A DNA stretch of 64,000 bases from Weissella oryzae SG25 (GTDB lineage Bacteria; Bacillota; Bacilli; Lactobacillales; Lactobacillaceae). Shown in pieces: positions 1 through 9,815 of the stretch; position 1 is the stretch's first letter, and each line of letters opens with the position of its first letter. The stretch is from NCBI RefSeq assembly GCF_000691805.2, contig NZ_DF820492.1, positions 62,001 to 126,000 of the forward strand, read 5' to 3'. The notes beneath the pieces were generated by a model. That model searched no databases and was not told the DNA's origin. It saw only the letters and a program-made list of their open reading frames with translations. A program made the position numbers and the translations under genes.

Positions 1-630
1 AAATTAATATATATTGATGCAAGTGATGAAACTTTAGTGGCACGTTATAAAGAAACTAGACGGCAGCATCCACTTTCGGGTGATAAGGGTACCCTATGGG
101 GAATCCAACAGGAGCGTGAACAATTAGCCAGCATTCGTGAAATGGCAACTGAGATTATACACACTGATGAATTAGCTGCACGTAAGCTTAAACAGTTAAT
201 CGTTAGTAAATATGGTGATCAAGAGGCCCAACATAACTTGTTTAATGTTCAAGTGATGAGTTTCGGCTTTAAATATGGCATGCCAGTTGATGCTGATTTA
301 GTCGTTGATGTACGCTTTTTGCCGAACCCATACTATTTAAAAGCTTTGCGTGACCTAACTGGGATTGACCAAGCAGTAAGCGATTATATCTGGGACAATC
401 AAGATGCAAAAGAGTTTTACCAATTAGAGCTAGAGCAAGTCAAATGGCTGTTGCCACGTTATAAAGCTGAAGGTAAGACCACGTTGACAATTGCTTTTGG
501 TTGTACTGGTGGTCAACATCGCTCAGTTGCCTTTGCACACCAACTGGCAAATGATTTGAAGGCCAATTGGAAGGTCAATGAATATCATCGTGATATTGAA
601 CGCCGCCGGGAAGGAAGTACCCGCGCATGA
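1..630 (+). CDS. rapZ: RapZ-type RNase adapter / nucleotide-binding protein, 3' part
   Basis: The reading frame is open from base 1, so the N-terminal P-loop half lies outside the window and the start is not visible. The visible part begins with the RapZ signature DASDETLVARYKETRR, and the C-terminal domain carries FGCTGGQHRSV, typical of the family (YvcJ in Bacillus). In Gram-positives it binds nucleotides and UDP-GlcNAc-type ligands; its RNA role is best known from E. coli. The stop overlaps the start of yvcK by four bases (ATGA), so the two are translationally coupled in the conserved rapZ-yvcK-whiA order. Confidence 0.93.
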   Translation, partial: KLIYIDASDETLVARYKETRRQHPLSGDKGTLWGIQQEREQLASIREMATEIIHTDELAARKLKQLIVSKYGDQEAQHNLFNVQVMSFGFKYGMPVDADLVVDVRFLPNPYYLKALRDLTGIDQAVSDYIWDNQDAKEFYQLELEQVKWLLPRYKAEGKTTLTIAFGCTGGQHRSVAFAHQLANDLKANWKVNEYHRDIERRREGSTRA

Positions 631-1655
631 CAAAAGGGCAAGAGCAACTTGAAAAATTTGCCCTTAAACCTGTACCTAAGATAGTTGTAATTGGTGGTGG
701 CTCAGGCCAGCCAGTAATTTTAGGGGGCTTAAAAAAGTGTGATACTAATTTGACGGCAATCGTGACGGTTGCTGACGATGGTGGTTCTTCTGGCGTTTTA
801 CGTAATTATTTAAATATGGTGCCACCAGGAGATATTCGCAATGTCTTATCAACCCTGGCCAATATTGACCAAGAAGTAATTGATATTTTCCAGTATCGTT
901 TTAACTCCGATGATGAGATGTTAGCTGGTCATGCACTAGGTAATTTAATCTTGGCTTCAATTGCCGAACAAGATAATAGTATTTTTAGTGCGGTTCAGCG
1001 GATGTCTAAGCTCTTCCAAATCGATGGGAATGTATTCCCAGTGGTAGATGAACCGTTAGTCCTACATGCTGAGTTCGCAGACGGTACGATTTTAGAGGGT
1101 GAGGGTGCAATTACTGCAGCTGGTAAGAAAATTAAACATGTCTGGGTAACCCCGCAATTTACCTTGGATAAACATCGCCTGCCAGAGGCACCTAGTGAAG
1201 TTGTCAATTCAATTCTAAATGCTGATGTGGTGGTATTGGGACCGGGCTCACTATTCACTTCAATTATGCCTAATTTAATGGTACCAAATGTGGCCGAGGC
1301 TCTTTTGGCCACGCGCGCTAAGGTTGTCTATGTTGCTAATATTATGACGCAAAAAGGTGAAACGGACGGCTTTTCAGATGCCGATCATGTGCGTGCCATT
1401 AATGAGCATATTGGTGAACGGGTGGTCGATGCCGTCATCATGAACACAGCACAAGTACCAGAAGATTATATTGATTGGAAAAAGTGGAATGAGGTATCTA
1501 GGCAAGTAATCTCTGATCCTGAACATGTACGTGCGGAAGGTGCAATCCCTGTGATGGGTGATTTGCTTGAACTACGGGATGCCGGTGCTTTCCATGATGG
1601 CTATAAAGTTGCTCAATTAATAATGCAGATTGCAGCTGCCGATAAACTAAATTAA
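627..1655 (+). CDS. yvcK: YvcK/CofD-like gluconeogenesis factor
   Basis: A 342-aa protein. The N-terminus has the glycine-rich GGGSGQPVILGGLK nucleotide-binding motif followed by VADDGGSSGVLR, both characteristic of YvcK. Family members bind UDP-GlcNAc and are needed for growth on gluconeogenic carbon and for correct localisation of cell-wall enzymes. Length and motifs match the family and nothing is truncated. The start ATG lies inside the end of rapZ, with AAGGAAG about ten bases upstream. whiA follows after 17 bases, so this is the middle gene of a three-gene operon. Confidence 0.95.
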   Translation: MTKGQEQLEKFALKPVPKIVVIGGGSGQPVILGGLKKCDTNLTAIVTVADDGGSSGVLRNYLNMVPPGDIRNVLSTLANIDQEVIDIFQYRFNSDDEMLAGHALGNLILASIAEQDNSIFSAVQRMSKLFQIDGNVFPVVDEPLVLHAEFADGTILEGEGAITAAGKKIKHVWVTPQFTLDKHRLPEAPSEVVNSILNADVVVLGPGSLFTSIMPNLMVPNVAEALLATRAKVVYVANIMTQKGETDGFSDADHVRAINEHIGERVVDAVIMNTAQVPEDYIDWKKWNEVSRQVISDPEHVRAEGAIPVMGDLLELRDAGAFHDGYKVAQLIMQIAAADKLN

Positions 1656-1672
1656 GAATACGGAGGTAAGCC

Positions 1673-2629
1673 ATGTCATTTGCTAGTGATGTAAAGAAAG
1701 AACTAACAATGCTCGATATTTCTAAGGCTGACAATGCCCGAGCAGAGTTATCGGCTTTAATGCGGATGAATGGTTCTCTTGGCCTAGCCAATATGCACTT
1801 TACCTTAAATGTACAAACTGAAAATGCAGCGACTGCCCGCCGTATCCTTTCATTATTACAAAAGTTCTATGATGTGAACTCAGAGATTTCTGTTCGACGG
1901 CAAATGAAGTTAAAGAAAAATAACCTTTATGTCGTTCGAATAACCCAGGATGTTGATAAGTTATTAGATGATTTGCGGATTTTTGAAAATTTTGAATTAC
2001 TACCAACAATTCCGGATAGCTGGTTGGCAGATGAGGGGATGGCCCGTTCATATTTACGCGGCGCCTTTTTAGCAGCTGGGTCAGTTAATAACCCAGAAAC
2101 AAGTCGCTATCACTTTGAGATTTATTCTTTGTATGAAGAGCAAGCAAATCAATTAGAACAGTTGATTAATCAATTTGATTTAAATGCTAAAACTGTTGAG
2201 CGTCGTTCAGGTTACATTGTTTATCTGAAGGAAGCTGAAAAAATTGCAGATATGTTGAACGTTATTGGTGCAACTGAGGCGATGTTAAAGTTTGAAGATG
2301 TCCGAATTGTGCGTGATATGCGGAATTCAGTTAATCGCTTGGTTAATGCTGAACAGGCTAACATCGAAAAGACAGTTACGGCTAGCCAAAAGCAAGTTGA
2401 TGATATTGAATTCTTAGATGATGAACTAGGCTTGCATAAATTACCGGAAAATTTGCGGGAGATGGCGCAAATTCGTTTAAGTCATCGTGAAGAACCATTA
2501 TCTGAATTAGGTAAGTATGTGACGGGCGGTTCAATCTCTAAATCAGGAGTTAATCACCGTCTAAGAAAAATTTCGCAACTCGCAGATGAATTAAGAACTG
2601 GGGGCAGCGTGCCCAAAATATTACGCTAA
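1673..2629 (+). CDS. whiA: WhiA sporulation/cell-division regulator homologue
   Basis: A 318-aa protein with the WhiA layout: an N-terminal degenerate LAGLIDADG homing-endonuclease-like fold ([17 protein letters not shown] near residue 125) and a C-terminal helix-turn-helix ([11 protein letters not shown], then [11 protein letters not shown]). In non-sporulating firmicutes WhiA influences cell division and chromosome segregation. The ribosome binding site GGAGGTAAGCC precedes the ATG. It ends 69 bases before clpP, whose own promoter and CtsR site begin right after the whiA stop. Confidence 0.95.
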   Translation: MSFASDVKKELTMLDISKADNARAELSALMRMNGSLGLANMHFTLNVQTENAATARRILSLLQKFYDVNSEISVRRQMKLKKNNLYVVRITQDVDKLLDDLRIFENFELLPTIPDSWLADEGMARSYLRGAFLAAGSVNNPETSRYHFEIYSLYEEQANQLEQLINQFDLNAKTVERRSGYIVYLKEAEKIADMLNVIGATEAMLKFEDVRIVRDMRNSVNRLVNAEQANIEKTVTASQKQVDDIEFLDDELGLHKLPENLREMAQIRLSHREEPLSELGKYVTGGSISKSGVNHRLRKISQLADELRTGGSVPKILR

Positions 2630-2636
2630 GAAAAAG

Positions 2637-2653
2637 TTTGACCTTTTTTGACT
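2637..2653 (-). promoter_or_regulatory. CtsR operator at the clpP promoter
   Basis: The minus strand reads AGTCAAA-AAA-GGTCAAA, a perfect match to the CtsR heptad repeat (RGTCAAA NAN RGTCAAA). On the plus strand it overlaps the probable -35 of clpP (TTGACC 2638-2643, 17-bp spacer, TAAAAT 2661-2666). This predicts heat- and stress-inducible derepression of clpP. Confidence 0.88.
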
Positions 2654-2698
2654 AATAGTTTAAAATATACGCAATCAACCTTATAGGAGGAATTTGTA

Positions 2699-3292
2699 AT
2701 GAATCCAATTCCATATGTTATCGAACAATCAGCACGTGGTGAGCGTTCATATGACATTTTTTCACGCTTGTTAATTGATCGGATTATTATGGTGAATGGT
2801 CCCATCGAGTCACAGATGGCAACGGCAATTATTGCCCAGCTATTGTTCCTTGATGCGCAAGATCCTGATAAGGACATTTACATGTACATTAATTCACCTG
2901 GTGGGGAAGTTAATGCCGGTATGGCCATTTACGATACTATGAACTTCATTCGGGCAGATGTGCAGACCATTGTTATTGGGCTAGCTGCATCAATGGCGTC
3001 AGTTTTGGCCTCATCAGGAGCAAAGGGCAAGCGTTTTATCTTGCCTAATTCACAGTTCATGATTCACCAACCATCTGGTGGTGCGCAAGGACAACAAACT
3101 GAAATTGCGATTGCTGCAGAAGAAATTCTCAAGACTCGTAAGAAGTTAAATGAGATTTTGGCTGCTAATACTGGTCGACCTTATGAAGAGGTTGAACGTG
3201 ACACTGAACGTGATCACTGGCTTGATGCAGAAGAATCACTTACCTATGGTTTGGTTGACAAGATTATGGTTTCAGCCAACGAGCAAAAATAA
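2699..3292 (+). CDS. clpP: ATP-dependent Clp protease proteolytic subunit
   Basis: A 197-aa serine protease that forms the tetradecameric chamber used with Clp ATPases. The catalytic triad is readable as Ser98 (GLAASMAS), His123 (MIHQP) and Asp172 (ERDHW). The length is normal. The ribosome binding site is TAGGAGGAATTTGTA just before ATG. A CtsR box covers the promoter and an intrinsic terminator follows, so it is a single-gene stress-regulated unit. The likely ATPase partner in this window is the ClpE-type protein at 27.5 kb, also under a CtsR box. Confidence 0.97.
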   Translation: MNPIPYVIEQSARGERSYDIFSRLLIDRIIMVNGPIESQMATAIIAQLLFLDAQDPDKDIYMYINSPGGEVNAGMAIYDTMNFIRADVQTIVIGLAASMASVLASSGAKGKRFILPNSQFMIHQPSGGAQGQQTEIAIAAEEILKTRKKLNEILAANTGRPYEEVERDTERDHWLDAEESLTYGLVDKIMVSANEQK

Positions 3293-3314
3293 TTAGTTTA
3301 GGTGTTAATTGATT

Positions 3315-3350
3315 AAAAGTGAGCTAACTTTGAAGGTTAGCTCACTTTTT
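3315..3350 (+). terminator. Intrinsic terminator after clpP
   Basis: A 14-bp perfect stem (AAAAGTGAGCTAAC pairing with GTTAGCTCACTTTT) with a short loop and a T-run. The A-run on the 5' side could make it bidirectional. Confidence 0.9.
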
Positions 3351-3462
3351 AATTTGCATCAAATCTTAGCTTAAAAATAAAGAAGTGAGCTAGAAATTTA
3401 AATTTATGCGGAGAAAATTGGTGAAAAGCTATCCATTATAGGCGTTAAGCCTGCAAATGTCG

Positions 3463-4525
<1,063 letters not shown>

Positions 4526-4584
4526 AAATTAGATTTATCAATATTTTGGGGTCTATTTTTAACTTATAGGGGTTAACACTTTTT

Positions 4585-5733
4585 ATGAATAACGAAGTTT
4601 TTGACGGTAACTACCGTTTCAATCTTAAAGATTTTCTCTTTAAGATTCTTGCTGGTTCAGCGCAAGGAATTCTAATTGGAGTTCTTCCGTCAGCAATTTT
4701 AAAGTACGTTCTACGACCATTTATCCAAAGTGGTATGCATTGGGCGATTAGTTTGAATGCAATTTTGGTGCTATTCTCATCATTTATTCCTTTGTTAATT
4801 GGTTTGGCAATCGCCATGCAATTTAAAATGAAGGCCTTAGATGTTGGAGTTTTGACAATTGCCGTTGGTGCGGCCTCTGGTTCAATTAAATGGGCCGTTG
4901 CACCGGCTGGATTTGTTAATCCCGTTAGTGGGCTAGCATTGAAGGCACCAGCCAGCGTTTATATCGCAGCTGGTGCGGGTGATGTTATTAATGCGATGAT
5001 TGTTTCGGCAATCGGGGTACTAGTTATTTGGTTAGTTTACAAATATCTTTGGGGCTTTGGCGCATTAGCAATTATCTTAAGCCCATTGGTAATTGGTGGT
5101 GGCGTTGGCTTGCTTGGCTTGACAATCGCCCCAGTTGTTGGGAATGTAACAACTTGGCTAGGTAATCTAGTTGAGTATTTCACGACCTTGCTACCAATTC
5201 CAATGTCAATCTTAATTGCGATGGCATTCTCATTTATTATCATTACACCGGTTTCAACAGTTGGAATTGCTTTGGCGATTTCACTTGCTGGATTGGGATC
5301 TGGTGCTGCCGGAGTTGGCGTAATTGCGACAACTGTAATTTTGCTAATCAATTCAGTTAAGGTTAACAAAAAGGGAACATCAATCGCAATCTTCTTGGGT
5401 GCAATGAAGGGAATGATGCCTTCAGTCTTTAAGCGACCACAGATGATTCTATCCTTCCTATTGACGGCTGCAATTTCAGCTATACCAGTAGCTTTGTTTA
5501 ATGTACAAGGTACACCAACAACTGCTGGGTTTGGGTGGATTGGAATGGTTTCACCAATCCAATCTTCTGTGATGGATACAGCTGATAAAGCCTTCCAAAC
5601 GCATACGGTTTCACCAATGATTGCAATTCTAGTATTCTTCGTAGTACCGATAATTGCTGGGTTATTGTCAGATTTCTTATTCACTAAGGTGATTAAGTTG
5701 TACAAGCCAACTGACTTGCAACAAGAACTATAA
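4585..5733 (+). CDS. PfoR-like PTS EIIC-family membrane protein
   Basis: A 382-aa polytopic protein with about nine or ten hydrophobic segments and the glycine-rich FIIITPVSTVGIALA stretch of the PTS_EIIC_2 / PfoR group. No EIIA or EIIB domain is fused or adjacent, so sugar phosphorylation by this protein alone is doubtful. It lies directly downstream of ldhD without a terminator, which suggests a role linked to lactate or pyruvate traffic or sensing; that is inference. The ribosome binding site (AGGGG) is about 13 bases from the ATG, which is long and may mean weak translation. A strong terminator follows. Confidence 0.75.
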   Translation: MNNEVFDGNYRFNLKDFLFKILAGSAQGILIGVLPSAILKYVLRPFIQSGMHWAISLNAILVLFSSFIPLLIGLAIAMQFKMKALDVGVLTIAVGAASGSIKWAVAPAGFVNPVSGLALKAPASVYIAAGAGDVINAMIVSAIGVLVIWLVYKYLWGFGALAIILSPLVIGGGVGLLGLTIAPVVGNVTTWLGNLVEYFTTLLPIPMSILIAMAFSFIIITPVSTVGIALAISLAGLGSGAAGVGVIATTVILLINSVKVNKKGTSIAIFLGAMKGMMPSVFKRPQMILSFLLTAAISAIPVALFNVQGTPTTAGFGWIGMVSPIQSSVMDTADKAFQTHTVSPMIAILVFFVVPIIAGLLSDFLFTKVIKLYKPTDLQQEL

Positions 5734-5786
5734 GCATAACCTAAAATATTGGCTGCTCTTAGCAGTTGAATAGATAAAATTAATAC

Positions 5787-5825
5787 AAAAAAGCTCTAAA
5801 ATCTTCACAATTTTAGAGCTTTTTT
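5787..5825 (+). terminator. Intrinsic terminator after the EIIC-like gene
   Basis: A 16-bp perfect stem (AAAAAAGCTCTAAAAT with ATTTTAGAGCTTTTTT), a 7-base loop and a T-run. It looks functional on both strands. Confidence 0.9.
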
Positions 5826-6116
5826 GTGCATAATATAAGTACTGAGGCAGACGTAGTGGTTATTATAACTGAATAAAAAATACTAATTGATAATTAATTT
5901 TTAGCAAATGTAAGCAAATATATTACTTACAAATTATAAAGTAGTATGAAATTATCCTTACAAATAGCATTGTATTAGCCCAGAAATACCGGACTATCAC
6001 CATATAGATAAATATTTAATTTTAGTAAAACCCTTTCATTTAATCCGAAAAAGTATATAATGAATTTGAGGGGCTTGGTGAAAACGGATACATTTTTTTA
6101 AAAGGAGGCATGACCT
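5826..6116. other. AT-rich intergenic region with one dyad
   Basis: No gene is seen here. One 6-bp dyad, TGTAAG-N11-CTTACA (5909-5931), could be an operator. At its right end a probable promoter -10 (TATAAT, 6056-6061) precedes the small ORF at 6117. Confidence 0.4.
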
Positions 6117-6239
6117 ATGTCATTGCTAGATTTACAAGCCAAGGAACTTGGCTTCAAAAATTGGCAGGAACTTCGCAAGAAGTTACCCAATACAACAGCG
6201 CAACGTTTGATCAATGATTTGATTCTAAAGGAGCTATAA
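6117..6239 (+). CDS. Small 40-aa protein of unknown function
   Basis: A 40-codon frame starting MSLLDLQAKELGFKN and ending in LILKEL. It has a full-strength ribosome binding site (AAAGGAGG, 6101-6108) nine bases before ATG, a TATAAT at 6056-6061 and an intrinsic terminator after its stop, so it forms a complete small transcription unit. The peptide is charged and amphipathic (predicted helix), without a signal or membrane segment. I do not recognise the family. Confidence 0.55.
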   Translation: MSLLDLQAKELGFKNWQELRKKLPNTTAQRLINDLILKEL

Positions 6240-6259
6240 AATGGCTACGAGCGGCGCAC

Positions 6260-6300
6260 AAAAAAAGACCTGAAATGAATTAACATTTCAGGTCTTTTTT
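6260..6300. terminator. Bidirectional terminator between the small ORF and rpmF
   Basis: A long stem (AAAAAAGACCTGAAATG with CATTTCAGGTCTTTTTT) lies between two convergent genes. The A-run and T-run allow it to serve both. Confidence 0.9.
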
Positions 6301-6302
6301 AA

Positions 6303-6476
6303 TTACTTAGGAGCAACAACTTGCTTACCCTTGTAAGTACCATCAGAAGCTACGTGATGGTTACGTACGTAAATACCATTTTCGTTTTGGTGAATTGCAG
6401 GGGTCTTTAGACCACCTTGACCACCGCGACGTGAGCGCTTAGCATTCTTTGAAACTTTACGTGCAGGAACTGCCAT
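6303..6476 (-). CDS. rpmF: 50S ribosomal protein L32
   Basis: A 57-aa protein on the minus strand, starting MAVPARKVSKNAKRSRRG and rich in basic residues, as all L32 proteins. The middle has GGLKTPAIHQNENG and the C-terminus HHVASDGTYKGKQVV. It lacks the zinc-binding CxxC pairs, so it is a cysteine-less (C-) form. The ribosome binding site GGGAGGATAAC precedes ATG. It stands alone here, without the yceD partner often found upstream. Confidence 0.96.
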   Translation of the reverse strand: MAVPARKVSKNAKRSRRGGQGGLKTPAIHQNENGIYVRNHHVASDGTYKGKQVVAPK

Positions 6477-6705
6477 AATGTTATCCTCCCTTACACCGCC
6501 GTGCCGGATTGGAATAGGCAGTGTTATTTAATAATCGATTATTTTTTTCAACTGTTCTAATTTACATGAAAATGAGCTATATGTCAATAATTCAGCCATA
6601 ATCACAGAAAATTTATATTTAATAGCTTAAAATGAGAAAGGATGCGCTTTCAATTAAAAGTCGACAAAGAAGCGCTAAAATTTACGTTTTCCTTTAGTAA
6701 AAGTA

Positions 6706-6734
6706 TTTACAAAAACTATTAATAATAAGATAAT
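6706..6734 (+). promoter_or_regulatory. Promoter of mntH with upstream dyad
   Basis: TTTACA (6706-6711), 17-bp spacer, GATAAT (6729-6734). Just upstream a dyad TTTAC-N11-GTAAA (6681-6701) could be the operator of an MntR-type manganese repressor; that assignment is inference. Confidence 0.55.
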
Positions 6735-6771
6735 GAGTGATACCAAAAAACAAGAAGGAGGAATTTTACTG

Positions 6772-8130
6772 ATGCTTACAAATTCAGTAAAGGATTCCGT
6801 AAAGGATGAAAATGGCGGTTCAAGTTTGGCGGAAATTAACGGCACAGTTGAAGTACCGCAAAGTGGTGGCTTTCTCAGGAAACTGATGGCTTGGAGTGGT
6901 CCAGGAGCGCTGGTAGCTGTTGGTTATATGGATCCAGGTAATTGGATTACATCAATTGTTGGTGGTGCAGAGTACCATTACTTATTGATGTCTGTTGTCT
7001 TAATATCTAGTTTAATTGCGATGATGTTGCAATTTATGGCAGCTAAACTAGGCATTGTGGCTCAGAAAGATTTGGCGCAGATGATTCGTGACTCAACGAA
7101 TAAAACCACTGGTTGGATTTTATGGTTTGTAACTGAGTTAGCAATCATGGCGACAGATATGGCAGAAGTTATTGGGGCGGCGATTGCCATCAATCTGCTT
7201 TTTGGCTTTCCACTACTCTGGGGTGTTTTGATTACAGCGGCAGATGTATTGCTACTGTTGCTTTTGATGAAACTCGGTTTCAGAAAGATTGAAGCAATTG
7301 TGGCGACCTTGATTCTAGTAATTCTAGCAATCTTTTTATACATGGCAATCTTAGCCAAGCCAGATATGGGAGCGGCAGTTGTTAATTTAGTACCGCACCG
7401 GGATATTTTAAAGTCAGGTCAGCTAACCCTAGCCTTGGGTATTGTGGGTGCGACTGTGATGCCCCATAATCTATATTTACATTCGTCAATTTCACAAACA
7501 CGTAAGATTGACCGTAATGTGCCAGGTCGTGTCCGTGAGGCTCTTAAATTTACTGCTTGGGACTCAAATATCCAGTTGACTGGTGCCTTTGTTGTAAACT
7601 CATTGCTCTTGATTGTGGGAGCTGCCTTGTTCTTTGGTCATGGTAGTGACATGCAAGCCTTTGGTGATTTGTATAGGGCATTAAATAATAGTCATATTGT
7701 GGGTGCAATTGCTAGTCCGCTATTATCAATGCTCTTTGCATTAGCATTGTTAGCTTCTGGTCAAAATTCAACAATCACGGGTACATTGACGGGACAAATT
7801 ATTATGGAAGGTTTTGCGCACTTACAGTTACCAATGTGGGTACAACGATTGGTAACGCGTGGACTTGCCCTTGTGCCAATCATTATCTTTACAATTATCT
7901 TTGGCGCAACTGAAGGAGCTTTAGATAAGCTATTAGTTTATTCACAAGTATTTCTATCAGTAGCGTTGCCTTTCTCAATGTTTCCTTTGATTTACTTTAC
8001 TTCAAGAACTAAGTATATGGGTGAGTTTAAGAACGCAAGATGGATGACAATTGTAGCTTATCTTGTAGCACTTGCTTTAACGTTGTTGAATGTCCAGTTG
8101 ATTATTCAAACAATTTCAAGTCTTTTCTAA
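6772..8130 (+). CDS. mntH: Nramp-family Mn2+/H+ symporter
   Basis: A 452-aa proton-coupled divalent-metal importer. The substrate-site motifs are present: VGYMDPGNW in the first transmembrane helix and [15 protein letters not shown] in the sixth, with about eleven membrane segments. I chose the ATG at 6772 because a strong ribosome binding site (AAGGAGG, 6755-6761) lies ten bases upstream. The alternative in-frame ATG at 6733 overlaps the predicted -10 hexamer and would not be transcribed. Manganese uptake is the main oxidative-stress defence in many lactic acid bacteria. A universal-stress-protein gene follows after 22 bases. Confidence 0.93.
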   Translation: MLTNSVKDSVKDENGGSSLAEINGTVEVPQSGGFLRKLMAWSGPGALVAVGYMDPGNWITSIVGGAEYHYLLMSVVLISSLIAMMLQFMAAKLGIVAQKDLAQMIRDSTNKTTGWILWFVTELAIMATDMAEVIGAAIAINLLFGFPLLWGVLITAADVLLLLLLMKLGFRKIEAIVATLILVILAIFLYMAILAKPDMGAAVVNLVPHRDILKSGQLTLALGIVGATVMPHNLYLHSSISQTRKIDRNVPGRVREALKFTAWDSNIQLTGAFVVNSLLLIVGAALFFGHGSDMQAFGDLYRALNNSHIVGAIASPLLSMLFALALLASGQNSTITGTLTGQIIMEGFAHLQLPMWVQRLVTRGLALVPIIIFTIIFGATEGALDKLLVYSQVFLSVALPFSMFPLIYFTSRTKYMGEFKNARWMTIVAYLVALALTLLNVQLIIQTISSLF

Positions 8131-8152
8131 GGAGTTAAAGGAGCTAGAAATT

Positions 8153-8590
8153 ATGGAACCAAAAACTTTTAAACATGTTTTAGCAGCAGTAGATGATTCA
8201 GAACTAGGCCAGATGACACTAATTAACGCAATTCATCAAGCACGCGAAGATGATGCGCGTCTAACGATTTTATCGGTCTTCGAATCGGATGATTTGAGCG
8301 TTTTTGATTATTTTTCAAAAAATCGCAATCAAGCAGCGCGTGATGATGTCGAGCGTGCTTTAGGGCGCTATCGTAAGCTTGCTGAGGATGCAGGGGTGGC
8401 TAATGTTGCCACTATGCTAGCTGAGGGCGAGCCTGGCGAAGTAATCGTTAAAGATGTAATTCCAGATATTCATCCCGACTTGGTGGTGATTGGGGCGCAT
8501 TCTAAGGACGATGAGGACCATCATTACTTTGGTTCACAATCAAAGTACGTTGCTAACAATGCACCGGTAACTGTAATGGTTGTACGATAA
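8153..8590 (+). CDS. UspA-type universal stress protein
   Basis: A 145-aa single-domain Usp. It starts VLAAVDDSELGQM and ends with VIGAHSKDDEDHHYFGSQSKYVANNAPVTVMVV, matching the G-2x-G-9x-G-(S/T) ATP-binding region of ATP-binding Usp proteins only in part (G then GS). It lies 22 bases after mntH, and this pair recurs in lactobacilli, so they are probably co-transcribed. A terminator follows. Confidence 0.9.
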   Translation: MEPKTFKHVLAAVDDSELGQMTLINAIHQAREDDARLTILSVFESDDLSVFDYFSKNRNQAARDDVERALGRYRKLAEDAGVANVATMLAEGEPGEVIVKDVIPDIHPDLVVIGAHSKDDEDHHYFGSQSKYVANNAPVTVMVVR

Positions 8591-8605
8591 TTAATCGATA
8601 GTACT

Positions 8606-8637
8606 AACGAACAATTATGCTTAATTGTTCGTTTTTT
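8606..8637 (+). terminator. Intrinsic terminator after uspA
   Basis: A 12-bp perfect stem (AACGAACAATTA with TAATTGTTCGTT), a 4-base loop and a T-run. Confidence 0.9.
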
Positions 8638-8705
8638 AATGCAAATATTTTAAATATAAGATAGAATTATCAAGTAGTTTGGGGATTCCTTGAAACGAGG
8701 AAGAT

Positions 8706-9170
8706 ATGATGAAGTTATTAAACGGGTATATTGATGCTTATTTGACAACGGTAAAATATCTAGATGATGTTGTTTCAGAACCAGCGATGGAGTTTGGTTT
8801 ATCATTTGAACAATATTTAATAATGCACAGCATTGCTAATCATCAATCAGGCCTGACCTTAACAGAAGTTGTTGAAAGCCGTAATGTAACGAGAGCAGCG
8901 ATTTCACGTCAGATTAAAATGCTCTTGAAAAAGCAGTATATTTACCAAGTACACGACCGAGCGGATCGGCGGCGAATGTTATTGTATTTAACTTCGGAAG
9001 GCACGGTCGTTGAAAAGGTCGTCACGATGCGGGTACAACATCGTTTTGAGGGCTGGGTAGAAACCTTTGGCGAAGCTAGTGCTGAGCGGGGACTGCGCAT
9101 TTTAAAGCTGATTGAGCGTAAAATCGTATCAAAAGCCCGGGCTCGAATTAAGGCCCGTCAGTTAATGTAG
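8706..9170 (+). CDS. MarR-family transcriptional regulator
   Basis: A 154-aa winged-helix protein. The recognition region reads LTLTEVVESRNVTRAAISRQIKMLLKKQYI, followed by the wing DRADRRRMLLYLTSEG, typical of MarR. The C-terminal tail is rich in Arg and Lys. Two adjacent ATG codons (8706 and 8709) follow GAGGAAGAT; the first is annotated. No clear target gene lies beside it: upstream is mntH-uspA behind a terminator and downstream is a tRNA. Its ligand and regulon cannot be read from sequence. Confidence 0.88.
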   Translation: MMKLLNGYIDAYLTTVKYLDDVVSEPAMEFGLSFEQYLIMHSIANHQSGLTLTEVVESRNVTRAAISRQIKMLLKKQYIYQVHDRADRRRMLLYLTSEGTVVEKVVTMRVQHRFEGWVETFGEASAERGLRILKLIERKIVSKARARIKARQLM

Positions 9171-9187
9171 GCATTATTTTGATGGAT

Positions 9188-9222
9188 AAAAACAGTGGGG
9201 AACTTAACCCCACTGTTTTTTT
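9188..9222 (+). terminator. Intrinsic terminator after the MarR gene
   Basis: A perfect GC-rich stem (AACAGTGGGG with CCCCACTGTT) and a run of T. Confidence 0.92.
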
Positions 9223-9231
9223 AAATAGGCC

Positions 9232-9260
9232 TTGATGGTTTTTAGGGATATTGGTATAAT
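9232..9260 (+). promoter_or_regulatory. Promoter of tRNA-Gln
   Basis: TTGATG (9232-9237), exact 17-bp spacer, perfect TATAAT (9255-9260), 15 bases before the tRNA. Confidence 0.8.
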
Positions 9261-9275
9261 AAATATTGTTGTTTT

Positions 9276-9346
9276 TGGGCATTGGCCAAGAGGTAAGGCA
9301 AAGGTCTCTGAATCCTTGAGCACTGGTTCGAATCCAGTATGCCCAA
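9276..9346 (+). tRNA. tRNA-Gln (anticodon CTG)
   Basis: The cloverleaf folds by eye: acceptor TGGGCAT with ATGCCCA, D-stem GCC/GGC, anticodon loop CTCTGAA giving anticodon CUG, T-arm ACTGG-TTCGAAT-CCAGT. CCA is not encoded. The U1-A72 pair is usual for glutamine tRNAs. The integrase remnant just downstream suggests this gene served as an integration site. Confidence 0.9.
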
Positions 9347-9360
9347 TTAGCAGTTTTAGC

Positions 9361-9403
9361 AAACCCCGTCAGATTAGCGTTTTCGCCGGTCTGACGGGGT
9401 TTT
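9361..9403 (+). terminator. Intrinsic terminator after tRNA-Gln
   Basis: A 12-bp perfect stem (AACCCCGTCAGA with TCTGACGGGGTT) with a long loop, ending in TTTT. Confidence 0.85.
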
Positions 9404-9510
9404 CTTATGTTTTCAAGATTTTAAAAAGGTCATAGAAAGTCATGAAAAGTCACCGAAAATCAAGCAACTGTGTATTTTAGTGTGTATTTCTTGTTGTACT
9501 TTTGTAAGTG

Positions 9511-9815
9511 CTAGAAGTTCACTAATGAAGTGAATACATCAGCCATTTTTACCCGCATATCCTTAGTAACAGCGGCATAGATATTATGCGTTGTGTTTAT
9601 ATCATCATGACCGACTTGTGCTTGTAGTGTCTTAATATCCATGCTAGCTTGTACTGCTAGCGTGATATAAGTATGGCGTAACCTGTGTATATTTGTGTAT
9701 ATTTATCTGTGGTAGGTCAGGAACGTCTTTAATTGCAGATAGTAGCCATTCACGGGGCTGATTGGCGCTAATGCGCTTGTCTAGATTAAAGACAATGTCA
9801 GAGTGTACACCAGCC
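9511..9815 (-). pseudogene. Tyrosine-recombinase (phage/ICE integrase) C-terminal remnant
   Basis: On the minus strand the frame reads HRLRHTYITLAVQASMD, then LQAQVGHDDINTTHNIYAAVTKDM and a stop at 9511. This gives the catalytic Arg (LRHT), the His of VGH and the nucleophile Tyr (NIYAAV) of the integrase family. Upstream of LRHT the frame changes: a perfect 10-bp tandem duplication (9685-9704) splits it from the preceding ...NLDKRISANQPREWLLSAIKDVPDLPQINIH. Deleting one copy restores PQINIHRLRHT. The N-terminal two-thirds is missing and an in-frame stop occurs near 9815. It sits 3' of tRNA-Gln, the usual place for such an integrase. Confidence 0.85.
9685..9704. repeat. 10-bp tandem duplication inside the integrase remnant
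   Basis: GTGTATATTT occurs twice without a gap. It accounts exactly for the frame change in the integrase pseudogene, so the duplication is probably an inactivating event. Confidence 0.9.

Noticed and set aside
5037-5705. Long minus-strand frame opposite the EIIC-like gene
   Set aside because: It is fully antisense to a well-supported membrane-protein gene, lacks a ribosome binding site, and its composition is the reverse reading of hydrophobic codons.
9232-9435. Open frame across tRNA-Gln
   Set aside because: It overlaps a promoter, a tRNA and a terminator.
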